Assembly: GCA_023416335.1 (NCBI GenBank)
Contig: JAEZHY010000145.1
Coordinates: forward strand, 1-44,999
Reading direction: 5' to 3'
Source of the DNA: Pseudomonadota bacterium
GTDB lineage: Bacteria > Desulfobacterota > Syntrophobacteria > Syntrophobacterales > Syntrophobacteraceae
DNA length: 44,999 nucleotides
Shown: piece after piece, positions 16,730 through 25,106 of the stretch
Position numbering within the stretch: position 1 is the stretch's first letter
Layout of the letters: each line of letters starts with the position of its first letter
The notes under the pieces: generated by a model
The model's database searches: none
What the model was told of the DNA's origin: nothing
The model's input: only the letters and a program-made list of their open reading frames with translations
Translations under genes and position numbers: made by a program

Positions 16730-17467
16730 TCACCTCCACGCAAGGAAGAACATCCGTCCTTTTCCGATATCGTCTTCAAGGCCGAGGTCCTCTTCCGCAT
16801 CATATGATTCGATCCTCGAGAAACCGGCTCTGCGCAACCCGGATACCACTTCGCCCAAGCTGTAGCACCTCTGGAAAAGCGTCGTATCCGCACGCTGCCA
16901 GTTGTCCAGCAGGCGAAAGGTCGTGATTTCCGTACACCCAAGCTTTTTATCCCGATCGTAACCGCCCCGCACGATACATACGTTGTCTTCTTCGACCACG
17001 GCGGACATCTTCTCCCACATGGTGAGATAGGCTTTTTCCATATTGAGATCGAACAGAAAGCTCCCTCCTTTTTCCAATACGGAATAAACCCGCTCGAAGA
17101 CCGAAACGATCCCGTCCCAGTCCAGAACATGGTTCAGGCTGTCGAAGGTACAGAGCACCGCTTCGAATTTCTCGGAGAGAATGAAGTCCCTGGCGTCCGC
17201 GACCAGGAATCGGATTGACGGGACGTTTTGCCTGGCATATCGCAGCAGTTCCGCTGAGCCGTCCAGGCCGACAACGCGGAAGCCCCGTTCGGCAAGGTGT
17301 CGGGACAGGTGGCCGGGGCCGCAGCAGAGGTCGAGAACCCGCGCGCCCGGGCCGAGTCCGGACAGCAGCAATCTGTCCAGGAGCGGTGCGGCGGCTTGAT
17401 GATAGCGCAACGACCAGTAGCGGTTATAGAACCAGGCGAAGCCGTCGTAATCGGTGTACCTTTCCAT
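16730..17467 (-). CDS. Class I SAM-dependent methyltransferase (last gene of saccharide cluster)
   Basis: 245 residues with a Rossmann-fold methyltransferase core. Motif I is ARVLDLCCGPGHLSRHLAERG (residues ~42-62, split here), motif II is VVGLDGSAELL, the acidic/post-I region is RFLVADARDF, and motif IV is FEAVLCTFDSLNHV. The N-terminal YTDYDGFAWFYNRYW is an acceptor cap often seen in small-molecule methyltransferases. The first 44 bases overlap the acyltransferase gene, so it is translated with it. The likely role is O- or N-methylation of the cluster's saccharide. This is inferred from position; the protein itself does not identify its substrate. It is the last gene, followed by repeats and convergent with the dehydrogenase. 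Confidence 0.85.
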   Translation of the reverse strand: MERYTDYDGFAWFYNRYWSLRYHQAAAPLLDRLLLSGLGPGARVLDLCCGPGHLSRHLAERGFRVVGLDGSAELLRYARQNVPSIRFLVADARDFILSEKFEAVLCTFDSLNHVLDWDGIVSVFERVYSVLEKGGSFLFDLNMEKAYLTMWEKMSAVVEEDNVCIVRGGYDRDKKLGCTEITTFRLLDNWQRADTTLFQRCYSLGEVVSGLRRAGFSRIESYDAEEDLGLEDDIGKGRMFFLAWR

Positions 17468-18497
17468 CTATTTCGTCCCTTTCGGGTCCGTGAAGGTCGG
17501 CGGGTTCGAACGATACGCTGTAGTTTTTCCTGTCCTTTGCACCCCAGGAATATTTGTATCGTTCCCCTCCCCTCAGAAAGTCGAATTCCGCAGCCCCCAG
17601 GTCGATTGCCTGCTCGATCGCATGCGCAATCAGAATGCTTCCCGGGCTCACATTTGCCAGCTTTGGGTTAAATCCGCCGAGATAGGCATAGACGCGGTTT
17701 TTATAATGAAAAGCGTAGAGAGCGGCCTCGACACGGCCGTTTATTCGCAGCCCGTAGAGTCGGAGCCGGCCGCGAGAGAGCATTATCGAAGCCGTTTCTT
17801 TATGGAAAGCCTGAATCCTCCGGGAGGAGAGCATTCCTTCTGCTTTGCGGGACTCCCACTCCAGCCGGTGTAGGGTGAAAAGCCTCTCCAGGATTTCTTC
17901 CAGGTTTCCGGAATGTGCTTCTTCTATCTTTGCCCCGGTGTATTCGGGCTTTTTCTGGAAGCCTCTGATTGTTCGCCTGAGCCTGGGGGGGAGCTTGAAA
18001 TGAAAATCGCCCACCGATTCCGGCAGATCAAGAACGGGGCAGACGCCGCTTTCCGAGGAAAAAGCTGCCATATTTTCGGGGAATTTGGGCCACAGCAGGG
18101 GAGATTCCGGCCTGAGTTCATTGAGGCGGCAGGAATCGTACCTGTGAGCATGGCGGATGAGGTGCCCTATTAGGGCTTCCACACCAGCCTTTTCGAATCC
18201 CGGAGCAACCAGGATGTCCATGTAGTCGGAAATTCCCGTTCCGATGAAGAGCAGCTGCCGTCCACCTGTGGCGGGTTTCCATATGAAAAACGGTGCCAGG
18301 CCGACCAGGCGGCTTCGTTCTCTAATGATAAGCAGGTTCAGGCCGGTTCCGCCCAGGTGGTTCCACCATGGGATGAGCCATTCCGGAGTTTGAAAGACGG
18401 TACCGGTGGGGCAGTCTCCACAAAGTAAGGACCACTCGCTTTCAATACTCAGGAGGTCCGCCGGATCCGTTACGGCATCGACTTTAAGGACGTGCAT
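17424..18497 (-). CDS. FemAB/BioF2-type acyltransferase (GNAT fold)
   Basis: 357 residues from ATG 18497; a longer frame starting at 18542 would run further into the preceding gene. The N-terminal half has SIESEWSLLCGDCPTGTVFQ, TPEWLIPWWNHLGG, SRLVGLAPFFIWK and IGTGISDYMDILVAPG. The C-terminal half has FTLHRLEWESRKAEGML, the strand pair GRVEAALYAFHYKNRVYAYL, then GGFNPKLANVSPGSILI and FDFLRGGERYKYSWG. This double GNAT pattern (CelD/BioF2-like, PF13480) is typical of enzymes that add acyl or aminoacyl groups in polysaccharide and lipid pathways. It overlaps the GT4 gene before it by 14 bases and the methyltransferase after it by 44, so it belongs to one operon. The likely role is to acylate the amine exposed by the PIG-L deacetylase. 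This is inference from order. Confidence 0.82.
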   Translation of the reverse strand: MHVLKVDAVTDPADLLSIESEWSLLCGDCPTGTVFQTPEWLIPWWNHLGGTGLNLLIIRERSRLVGLAPFFIWKPATGGRQLLFIGTGISDYMDILVAPGFEKAGVEALIGHLIRHAHRYDSCRLNELRPESPLLWPKFPENMAAFSSESGVCPVLDLPESVGDFHFKLPPRLRRTIRGFQKKPEYTGAKIEEAHSGNLEEILERLFTLHRLEWESRKAEGMLSSRRIQAFHKETASIMLSRGRLRLYGLRINGRVEAALYAFHYKNRVYAYLGGFNPKLANVSPGSILIAHAIEQAIDLGAAEFDFLRGGERYKYSWGAKDRKNYSVSFEPADLHGPERDEIDGKVHRLRRLRLVL

Positions 18498-19563
18498 CCG
18501 GGCGCCCCCGCAGCAGGGAATGGAGCATGCCGTCTTTGGCAAGCCGGTAGAGCCTGAGGTAATCCTCGATCATCCGCTCGGAGGAATATCTCTCTTCCGC
18601 AGCCCTTCTGCAATTCCACGGCTCGATCCGGTCGGAGTTTCTTATGGCCTCCGCCATTTCACGGGCATTGGTCACGAGAAAGCCCGTTTTTCCATGATCG
18701 ACGATCTCCGGGATTGCCCCGGAAGGGAAGGCGATAACGGGTGTCCCGCAAGCAAGGGCTTCCATTGCCGCCAGCGAACTGGTTTCGGGAACCAGGCTCG
18801 GCAGCAGAAGAGCACGTGCGTGCCCGAGGAGCAACGCCTTCTCCTTGAGACCGATCGGCCCCAGAAAGACTGGGCTTATTCCGTTCAGTTTCGGCTGGAT
18901 TTGCTCTCGGAAATATTGCTCGTGGGCCTCGTAGCCGAATACCTCTCCGGCAATATAAAGAGGCGAGCCGGTAGGCTCCGCGGCTTCGATCGCCAGGTGG
19001 AATCCCTTTTCCGGACAAACCCTGCCAAGGCACAGCGAATAATTCTGCTTTTCGGCCCGGAACGGGAAATCCCTGATCGGGATCCCGTTGGGAACTGGCG
19101 GCAGGAGTCTTGTCCCGGCCGGGCAGGAATTCTCCTGGGAGCCGGATACGCAGTGCAGGAACGTATCGGGTCTGGACAGGTTGAAGATGCCGGGCGGGTA
19201 CCACTCGGGGGGCAGGTGCAGAGTTATGAGGGCGGGGGGTCCGGCAGGAGGCAGGTATGCGGCAAAATCGAGCCCGTGCATGTGAATAAGGTCAATCGGC
19301 CACTCGTTTAGGGCCCGGGCGATGGCCAGCCTGTGCTGTTCCTGGGCTTTTCGCCTGAAGCCGTCGTCCAGCCGATCAGGCAGGCGGGCGCTTTCCACGA
19401 GTATTCCGGAAACGGATGAGCCTTTGCAGGCGACAACGATTGACCTGTGACCGGCTTCGACAAGAGCCGAATCGATCTGCCCGAGAATCTGCTCGGACCC
19501 GCCCGCGGTTGCCGGATGAACCGGCGCGAGCGTGTAGGCAACGCTCAGAATAGTCAACGTCAT
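18484..19563 (-). CDS. GT4-family glycosyltransferase (GT-B fold)
   Basis: 359 residues. The N-terminal domain has MTLTILSVAYTLAPVHPATA and GGSEQ, the donor/acceptor loop of GT4 enzymes, then IDLIHMHGLDFAAYLPP. The C-terminal domain has NYSLCLGRVCPEKGFHLAI, the E-x7-E region PETSSLAAMEALACGTPVIAF and SGAIPEIVDHGKTGFLV, which bind the nucleotide sugar and hold a retaining centre. No membrane helix, so it is cytoplasmic or peripheral. The start codon overlaps the PIG-L stop in ATGA, so the two are coupled. A GT4 enzyme paired with a PIG-L deacetylase recalls MshA/MshB and BshA/BshB, where an N-acetylglucosaminide is made and then deacetylated. The sugar and acceptor here are unknown. Confidence 0.88.
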   Translation of the reverse strand: MTLTILSVAYTLAPVHPATAGGSEQILGQIDSALVEAGHRSIVVACKGSSVSGILVESARLPDRLDDGFRRKAQEQHRLAIARALNEWPIDLIHMHGLDFAAYLPPAGPPALITLHLPPEWYPPGIFNLSRPDTFLHCVSGSQENSCPAGTRLLPPVPNGIPIRDFPFRAEKQNYSLCLGRVCPEKGFHLAIEAAEPTGSPLYIAGEVFGYEAHEQYFREQIQPKLNGISPVFLGPIGLKEKALLLGHARALLLPSLVPETSSLAAMEALACGTPVIAFPSGAIPEIVDHGKTGFLVTNAREMAEAIRNSDRIEPWNCRRAAEERYSSERMIEDYLRLYRLAKDGMLHSLLRGRPDARP

Positions 19564-20414
19564 ATGGTGCTTGCCAGTTTCAATTCTCTGAGTGCTTTGG
19601 CGGCCAGGGCCCTCCAGGTTTTTCCGTCGATGCCCCAGTTGAAATTTTCATAGTAGAGCCTGCCCCGGTGCGGTGGAGCCGTAAAGTCGCAGGCGGGAGC
19701 GATCCTGAAAAGTTCGACCGCGACCGGGAAAGCGGAAAGGACTGCCTGCTGTGTCCGGAAACACTCCAGCATCCGGTGCTTGAGGCTGCGCTCTTCTTCC
19801 GACAGTTGGAGCAGCATCGAAGGGGTTTTTTCGCGGTGCAGAAACTCAAAGACAGCCATACCGTCCGGAGCGGCATGGTAGAGGGCAAATTCGAGGAGGA
19901 CCGGTTCCCGGATCTTCTCCCGGCGAAGGAGCCGCAGGGCCGCATGTGTTGCGAAAGCAGTTGCGTCGTGATCCGGATGCCCCCCCTCGTATGAATGGCA
20001 TAAAATCAGGCTTGGACGTATTTCTTCGATCAGCCCCGCCAGGATCCGCGTTAACCCGAACAAATCAAAGGAGGCCCCCTGGTCCCTTTTACCTGCGCGG
20101 ATGAGCCTGTGAGGAGGGACTCCTGCTATCTCCATTGCGGCAACGAGTTCACGCCGCCTCGCCCCTGCATAATCTTTCCTCTTCCTGAAACCGTATGCCT
20201 TCGCATCCGCCATGTTTGCGGGAGCGCCGTCGGTGACGTGGAGTATGTATGGGTCCTGCAGTTTCGGTAGCTGCGCGCCTGCACCTACGACTTCGTCATC
20301 GGGATGCGCAGCAACGATCAACGTCGGCCCGAACAAAGCGCAAGGTTTCAGTCTGCAAAACAGTTGCAGTGGGTTTCGCGGCATCTTCCACATGAGCGAA
20401 CAATCCCTGGTCAT
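19560..20414 (-). CDS. PIG-L/LmbE family deacetylase
   Basis: 284 residues from ATG 20414, chosen because a GGAG precedes it and the frame upstream runs antisense-like into the neighbouring gene; ATGs at 20393 or 20384 are alternatives. The zinc site is visible: AAHPDDEV (His37, Asp40 region) and HSYEGGHPDHDATAF. The family removes an N-acetyl group from GlcNAc-containing molecules (MshB, BshB, PIG-L) using a metal-activated water. A C-terminal extension follows, with FRTQQAVLSAFP. It lies 47 bases after the glycosidase gene and overlaps the GT4 gene by four. In this cluster it should generate a free amine for the acyltransferase two genes on. That is an inference from the set of genes. Confidence 0.85.
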   Translation of the reverse strand: MTRDCSLMWKMPRNPLQLFCRLKPCALFGPTLIVAAHPDDEVVGAGAQLPKLQDPYILHVTDGAPANMADAKAYGFRKRKDYAGARRRELVAAMEIAGVPPHRLIRAGKRDQGASFDLFGLTRILAGLIEEIRPSLILCHSYEGGHPDHDATAFATHAALRLLRREKIREPVLLEFALYHAAPDGMAVFEFLHREKTPSMLLQLSEEERSLKHRMLECFRTQQAVLSAFPVAVELFRIAPACDFTAPPHRGRLYYENFNWGIDGKTWRALAAKALRELKLASTI

Positions 20415-20461
20415 GACAAGCAGACTCCGATCCGCAATTTCCCCGGTACCGGACGCAGGCG

Positions 20462-21349
20462 CTATTTTCCGTAACGTTTGACCATCCCGACACAGAATTC
20501 GGCGTATTGCTCCGGGGAGGCAGGCGGGCTGGTGTGGTGCGGTCGAATCCCGCAGGATTCGGGAGTAAAGCAAAAGGTGACGGTCACCCGGAAATCCTCG
20601 AGGGCCGTCATCAAGCGGTCGAACCAGGCTTCCGCATTCGGCCTGAAGCTGTCGGCCCAGCTTATGCCCGTCCTGATGTATTCGACTCCAAGCTTTTTCA
20701 TCCACTTAACGGCACTTTCCAGGCGATGGTCCTCGAAATGGAACCACTGGCAAATGCCGATTTCGGGGGTAAATTCGGGAAAAAACTGAAGGGCCCTCTT
20801 CGGCGTCCCGTCTTCGCGGAGCAATCCCATGTAGAAGTGGCGGTAGTAAGAGGAACCTTCCGCTTCACGGTGCCGGGTGGTTGCAGGCCAGGCCTTCGGC
20901 AGGTCGAAAAGGCTGTACCAGTGGATGCGTTCGCTCTTCCCGATAAGGAGATCCGCCGTCCGCTTGAGGCCGAACTCCTGAACTTCCTCCGCGCCGAAAG
21001 TAGATACTCCGACCTCCGAAACCCATACGGGCAGACCGGTTACAGCCTGAATTTCCGCAAGCTTTTCAGGCCATTCGTGAATCGTCCAGTGATTCCAGTC
21101 GAGCGGAAAACCATGGACGGCCACAACGTCGAGCAGGTCCAGGAGCCCTTTTCTGCGCATATTCGTGATAAAACCGGGATCGATAGGGGAAATCCCCCCG
21201 AGAACCAGCTTCTGTTGAGGAGCTTCCGTCCTCACCGCCTGAGCGGCAAGTTTGGCCATATCGGAAAACTTCTGCCAGTCGGGGTCGATTTCGAAATCCC
21301 AATGCGAAGCGTTGTTGGGTTCGTTCCAGAACATTACCGCTTCAACCAC
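20462..21349 (-). CDS. Circularly permuted clan GH-A glycosidase-like protein
   Basis: The GTG at 21349 is chosen because AGGAGG lies seven bases upstream; the longer open frame to 21553 reads through a palindromic repeat and is not believable. The 295 residues begin VVEAVMFWNEPNN, where Glu10 is the expected acid/base of clan GH-A (GH39/GH5-like), which normally comes after beta-strand 4. SEVGVSTFG gives the nucleophile Glu112 (strand 7). Then, after GLLREDGTPKRAL, come EIGICQWFHFEDHRLESAVK, MKKLGVEYIRTGISWADSFR and FRVTVTFCFTPESCG up to MVKRYGK, which look like strands 1-3 of the same barrel. So the order is beta4-beta8 then beta1-beta3. No signal peptide: cytoplasmic. It may trim or transglycosylate the cluster's saccharide. 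Confidence 0.8.
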   Translation of the reverse strand: MVEAVMFWNEPNNASHWDFEIDPDWQKFSDMAKLAAQAVRTEAPQQKLVLGGISPIDPGFITNMRRKGLLDLLDVVAVHGFPLDWNHWTIHEWPEKLAEIQAVTGLPVWVSEVGVSTFGAEEVQEFGLKRTADLLIGKSERIHWYSLFDLPKAWPATTRHREAEGSSYYRHFYMGLLREDGTPKRALQFFPEFTPEIGICQWFHFEDHRLESAVKWMKKLGVEYIRTGISWADSFRPNAEAWFDRLMTALEDFRVTVTFCFTPESCGIRPHHTSPPASPEQYAEFCVGMVKRYGK

Positions 21350-21421
21350 GCAAGATCCTCCTGAATTGACCTGACTTGCCAAAAGATCCGGCAGAGCTTT
21401 TGAGCCGGGCTCCTGGGAGGA

Positions 21422-21560
21422 CGCCACATTCCCGGATGCGGTTTGAGCGAGAATGAGGCTTCCATTCCCGATATGTTGAGGCACGGTTTCCTGACCGTAC
21501 CGGCCGGCAGCCGTGTAGGGTGGGCACCCGTTTTTGGGGTGCTCACCGTCCACCCTTTTG
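21422..21560. repeat. Palindromic repeats between methyltransferase and glycosidase genes
   Basis: From 21422 to 21495 the sequence (GCTTCCATTCCCGATATGTT, then GAGGCACGGTTTCCTGACCG) is an inverted match to 25032-25106. At 21509-21548 a GTGTAGGGTGGGCACCCG hairpin follows, pairing with GGGTGCTCACC. The two elements are inserted in the only large gap of the operon and generate a false N-terminal extension on the glycosidase frame. Confidence 0.7.
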
Positions 21561-21568
21561 AAGAAGAT

Positions 21569-22354
21569 TCATCCCCCTCGGCGCTTCCCGAACGGGAGTT
21601 CCTCTTCGATCCACTTAGGCTTTTCAACTCTCCTGCAGGTGAAGACTTCCTCCTCGGGGTTGGCGATTATTGCGAATCCGGCGCTCCGGAGCAGAGCTTC
21701 CACGCAGGCTCTGTTGGGGATCCACCAGTTGGTGGGATCCTTCGAATAGCTCTTCTCGATGAAATGCATCCGGGGAAATCCGGGACTTTCGAAGATTTCC
21801 GTTTCCTCGAAAGGATAGTCGGGTTCGATTTCTTCGATGTCCATGCTCCCGCGCAGCATCGACTGAAAAATCAGGATGTCACCGGCCGCGTGCTTGTGGA
21901 TAATGTCCAGGGCCAGGAGGGGATAACGGAGGTGATAGAACACTCCCATGAAGAGAACGATATCGAACTTCCCGCCCAGGGCGGGAACGTCGTAGACCGA
22001 CATTTCCCGGAACTCTATCTCCAGATTATGAACCCGGGCCGCGAACCTGGCCTGGGCAAGATAGGAACGGTCGTAATCGATGCCGACCACTCGATCGGCA
22101 CCGCGCTTTTTCATTTCCAGTGAATAGAATCCGGCATTGCATCCTATGTCGAGGACCGTTTTCCCTCGCAGGTCCGAAGGGATCGTGTGGGAAAACTTCC
22201 GCCACTTCCATGAGGGATAATCTCCGAGAAAATGACTCGGGGCTGTCTGGACTCCGCACAAATCGAGGTTGTGAAACCAGTCTCCCAGATCTTCAACTTT
22301 CCTGCGAATCTCATCCACGCTGAGCGGGCAGGAGGATTTTTCCGAATATTCCGT
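21569..22354 (-). CDS. SAM-dependent methyltransferase (TIGR04290/DUF1698-like)
   Basis: 261 residues from ATG 22354, preceded by AGGGGGAAG; an upstream frame to 22462 lacks such a signal. The N-terminus (ESxxEIRRKVEDLGDWFHNL in outline, then GVQTAPSHFLGDYPSWKWRK) is typical of the CmoB-like DUF1698 type. Motif I is TVLDIGCNAGFYSLEMKKRG, motif II is VVGIDYDRSYLAQARFA, motif IV is FDIVLFMGVFYHLRYPLLAL. The C-terminal PTNWWIPNRACVEALLRSAG closes the fold. From memory, proteins of this type occur with a glycosidase, PIG-L deacetylase, nucleotidyltransferase and glycosyltransferases in other genomes; this needs a database check. The gene starts 13 bases after the nucleotidyltransferase. Substrate unknown, likely a sugar or nucleotide-sugar intermediate. 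Confidence 0.85.
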   Translation of the reverse strand, partial: TEYSEKSSCPLSVDEIRRKVEDLGDWFHNLDLCGVQTAPSHFLGDYPSWKWRKFSHTIPSDLRGKTVLDIGCNAGFYSLEMKKRGADRVVGIDYDRSYLAQARFAARVHNLEIEFREMSVYDVPALGGKFDIVLFMGVFYHLRYPLLALDIIHKHAAGDILIFQSMLRGSMDIEEIEPDYPFEETEIFESPGFPRMHFIEKSYSKDPTNWWIPNRACVEALLRSAGFAIIANPEEEVFTCRRVEKPKWIEEELPFGKRRGG

Positions 22355-22367
22355 CATCAACTTCCCC

Positions 22368-23129
22368 CTATGCCCTGTTTGCTTTAAACGCGAGTCGGCT
22401 CGCACACTGCCGTGCGGCAAGGGTTTTGATCGCTTCGCGGTATCCATGGAGAGTGCCCACATCGACGTAAGCTTCTCCCGAACAAACAGCGACGGCGTGT
22501 CCTCCTCTCGAAAGCCAGTCGTTTACGAGCGTACCGATGTACTCATCCCCGCGGCCGTCTTCTTTCCAAATGGAATGAAGTTCGTGGAGGACCCGGCCGG
22601 GGAACCCGAACGCGCCCCAAATCCAGTTGGATTCGGCTTCCCGGCTCTTCACCTGTATTTTTTCCACGCGTTCCCGCTGATCGAAAACAACCGCATCGAA
22701 GAACTCAGGATTCTCCACCGGAAAGCACAGAAACGACAGCACGTGGTAATTCAGGGTCAGAAGAGCGTCTTCGGGATACCAGACCGTATCGGGAAGTCCC
22801 ACGATGACCGATTCGTCCGGACGGATCAGCGGGAGTGCCTGAAAGATGGCATCGCACAACCCGGCCGGGCGCGGCTGAACGACATAGCAGACGCTTGCAC
22901 CACCGACTTTGCCGCCGAAGTACTCGAGGATGTCCGATTTCCCCGGAGAAATGACGAAGCAGATCTTATCTACTCCTGCTATCAGCATGCGATCGACGAG
23001 GTACTCGCTCACCGCTTTCGGCCGTTCCACTCCATCCTCGATTCTGCTCCCGACCGGGAGCAGTTCCTTGGAAAAAGCGAGGGGCTGGATCCTGCTGCCC
23101 GCGCCTGCCGCCGGTATGATTCCCCACAT
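22368..23129 (-). CDS. Sugar-phosphate nucleotidyltransferase
   Basis: 253 residues from ATG 23129, with AAAAGGA six bases upstream; ATG 23144 is an alternative five codons earlier and has no such signal. The start MWGIIPAAGAGSRIQPLAFS, followed by KELLPVG, is the G-x-G-x-R nucleotide-binding loop and KxLLPV signature of glucose-1-phosphate thymidylyl/uridylyl transferases. PKAVSEYLVDRML, IVGLPDTVWYP and IWGAFGFPGRVL follow the family order, and the end (VDVGTLHGYREAI) is also typical. It would make an NDP-sugar from NTP and a sugar 1-phosphate. In this cluster it probably supplies the donor for one of the two glycosyltransferases. The base and sugar specificity are not readable. Confidence 0.85.
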   Translation of the reverse strand: MWGIIPAAGAGSRIQPLAFSKELLPVGSRIEDGVERPKAVSEYLVDRMLIAGVDKICFVISPGKSDILEYFGGKVGGASVCYVVQPRPAGLCDAIFQALPLIRPDESVIVGLPDTVWYPEDALLTLNYHVLSFLCFPVENPEFFDAVVFDQRERVEKIQVKSREAESNWIWGAFGFPGRVLHELHSIWKEDGRGDEYIGTLVNDWLSRGGHAVAVCSGEAYVDVGTLHGYREAIKTLAARQCASRLAFKANRA

Positions 23130-23172
23130 GGCGATCCTTTTCATGCTGATGGAAAGGTTAGTCCCTCTTTGT

Positions 23173-24270
23173 TCAAGACCCCAGGATTCCGGTATCCGGA
23201 GGAGAGCAGCGTGCCTTTTCGAAAAGCCTTTCCAGTTCGTCCGCCCTCCTTTCGGCCGTGTGTTCGTCCAGGGTGCGTTCGCGGGCGGCTTTGGCAACCC
23301 CGGCGAGTTCGGACTTGGACATTCGGAGAATTTCGACGGCTTCTTCCGCGGTATTTGCGATCAGAATCTGCGATCCCGGTTCGAAAAATTTCTCGATCCC
23401 GTCCCAGGTGTCGCTCAGGACCGGAGTTCCACAGGCGGCTGCTTCAAAGAGCCGTCCGGAGGGGCAATAACCCATGTCTGCCATTGCCTTGCGCGTGACG
23501 TTCAATGTCAGTGCGGAAGAGCAGTAAAAGGAGGAATGGGCCGGAGGCGGAACGTGGCGGCGGAAGTAGATGTTTTGCGTCCAGGGAAAATCCTGGGGAT
23601 AAAGCGAGCCGCCGATCACAAAGCGATACTGCGGCAGTTTAAGGGCAGGTTCGATAAAGAGGGATCGAAGTTTTTCCTGTCTGTCTTTCGCATAGGTTCC
23701 CAGGTAGGAAAGATGCGAGGAATAATCCTGCACAGGGGGCACAGGTTTGTGAACCGCGGGATCGACGCTTCCGTAAAGCGGTGCAACCAGCCGGGCATGC
23801 AGCCTTTCCCGGAGGGCACGCAGGACCTTCCCGCCAGTGTAGCTCAAAACGAGATCGAACCCTTTGAACCCCTTTTCGCCTACGTATGAAAGAGACTTCC
23901 CCGCGGCAAGGTTTTCGAGCGTTACAGGAGCATCGAGGTCGTAGAATACACGAAGGCAGGCAGGCGACTGGAGCACGAGTTCCGAAGCGGCCAATCCGTC
24001 CAGGCAGTAAGAAGTGACAATTCCCGCGTCGGCTTCGGCAAGATGCCTGCGCGCACTCTGTTCCACCCACTCCCAGTCGGGGTAAAGGACCAGTTCCACC
24101 CCGGCCGGGCGGGGCATATCGCGATGGCGGGCATAGTATGGAACATCCCGCTCGAAAAAGACTATCTCATGACCTTTTTTGGATAGAGCGCGGCAAAGTC
24201 CCCGCCAGATGGTTGCATGGCCGTTGCCCCAGGATGAACTTATTGCCAAACCGAAAATGACGAGTTTCAT
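23173..24270 (-). CDS. CgeB-like glycosyltransferase (first gene of saccharide cluster)
   Basis: 365 residues. MKLVIFGLAISSSWGNGHAT and WRGLCRALSKKGHEIVFFER form the N-terminal Rossmann start seen in CgeB/DUF3880-type glycosyltransferases. The middle has VTSYCLDGLAASELVLQS and RVFYDLDAPVTLENL; the C-terminal domain has LSYLGTYAKDRQEKLRSLF, FYCSSALTLNVTRKAMADMG, and CPSGRLFEAAACGTPVLSD, the Glyco_trans_1_2 signature. No membrane segment. It is the first gene of the minus-strand run; the upstream gap has no clear promoter, and no ribosome binding site is obvious before the ATG. Together with the GT4 enzyme it gives the cluster two glycosyl transfers, so the core would be at least a di- or trisaccharide or a glycoside on a carrier. 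Confidence 0.82.
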   Translation of the reverse strand: MKLVIFGLAISSSWGNGHATIWRGLCRALSKKGHEIVFFERDVPYYARHRDMPRPAGVELVLYPDWEWVEQSARRHLAEADAGIVTSYCLDGLAASELVLQSPACLRVFYDLDAPVTLENLAAGKSLSYVGEKGFKGFDLVLSYTGGKVLRALRERLHARLVAPLYGSVDPAVHKPVPPVQDYSSHLSYLGTYAKDRQEKLRSLFIEPALKLPQYRFVIGGSLYPQDFPWTQNIYFRRHVPPPAHSSFYCSSALTLNVTRKAMADMGYCPSGRLFEAAACGTPVLSDTWDGIEKFFEPGSQILIANTAEEAVEILRMSKSELAGVAKAARERTLDEHTAERRADELERLFEKARCSPPDTGILGS

Positions 24271-24515
24271 CAGACTGGTCCGAACAGGTCAGTAGACAAA
24301 GGTATTTGTTCAGGCAAATACCGACGAAGGATGGACAGGTCGAGCATTTGTCGTTTGCCGGATTCCGCAGTAAACGTGAATGGAGGGAGGATAAATACTG
24401 GCGAGTACCCGATAAATAAGGCGAAGAGTGTATTTTGGGAGTTCGTGGATGGTATTTGCTTATGACACACCGATATACATACATGGATGAATATAGCGAA
24501 CCAACGGGGTGGGGT

Positions 24516-24919
24516 CGATGGGTGGGAGCGGAGCGGGAACCCATCGCTTTTGGTGCTGATGCAGATATCGCATCCGGACGAAATCTGAACCGCCTACAAC
24601 CACGCCTTAACACTTTGGGGCATTGTGCCGGGCAGTCGGCCTCCCGGAACGGGGTTCCCAAGGCGGACCTTGGGAACCAGCGGTTTGATACAATGTTCTC
24701 TGCGTTTGACGGCCCAACCCAGATGTTAGCCCGGATTTCCTATCTGGGCGCGAGCAAGAGGTCTTCGAAAAAGCAAACTGTGAGCCGTGTGGGGCGTAGG
24801 CAACCTAAGGGCCTGCGGCGCCACACCCCTATTGAGAGAGAGTGTGCAATCGTAACCTTGTGGTGTCGTGTCTCTCTTGGGAGGATGGGTGGGAGCGGAG
24901 CGGGAACCCATCACTTTTG
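24516..24919. repeat. GATGGGTGGGAGCGGAGCGG hairpin pair and shared unit
   Basis: Two direct copies (24516-24556, 24884-24919) have the form GATGGGT...ACCCATC around a purine-rich centre, each followed by CTTTTGG. Between them lies CGGCCTCCCGGAACGGGG plus TTCCCAAGGCGGACCTTG (24641-24691), a copy of 16556-16606. Confidence 0.7.
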
Positions 24920-25031
24920 GGATCAAATCGGATCAATTAGCTTATGCATAGAATGGCGCCTGCCCTTACGCTCAGAATATTCTTTCCCTGGTTATGGCGC
25001 GGTTTCCCGACCGGCCATATTCTCGGTTCCA

Positions 25032-25106
25032 GGTCGGCACGGTCGGGAAACCGTGCCTCAACTCAACGGGAATGGCAGTTTTCGGCTCTCATTTAACCCG
25101 CACCGG
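25032..25106. repeat. Inverted copy of the 21422-21495 repeat
   Basis: GGCACGGTCGGGAAACCGTG and the following CCTCAACTCAACGGGAATGG, then GGCTCTCATTTAACCCGCAC, is the reverse complement of the element beside the glycosidase gene, with scattered differences. The core is a hairpin. Confidence 0.65.

Noticed and set aside
18406..19311. 301-residue plus-strand frame opposite the GT4 gene
   Set aside because: Antisense shadow of a well supported glycosyltransferase.
21350..21553. N-terminal extension of the glycosidase frame
   Set aside because: It is encoded by palindromic repeat sequence and lies before a clear AGGAGG-GTG start.
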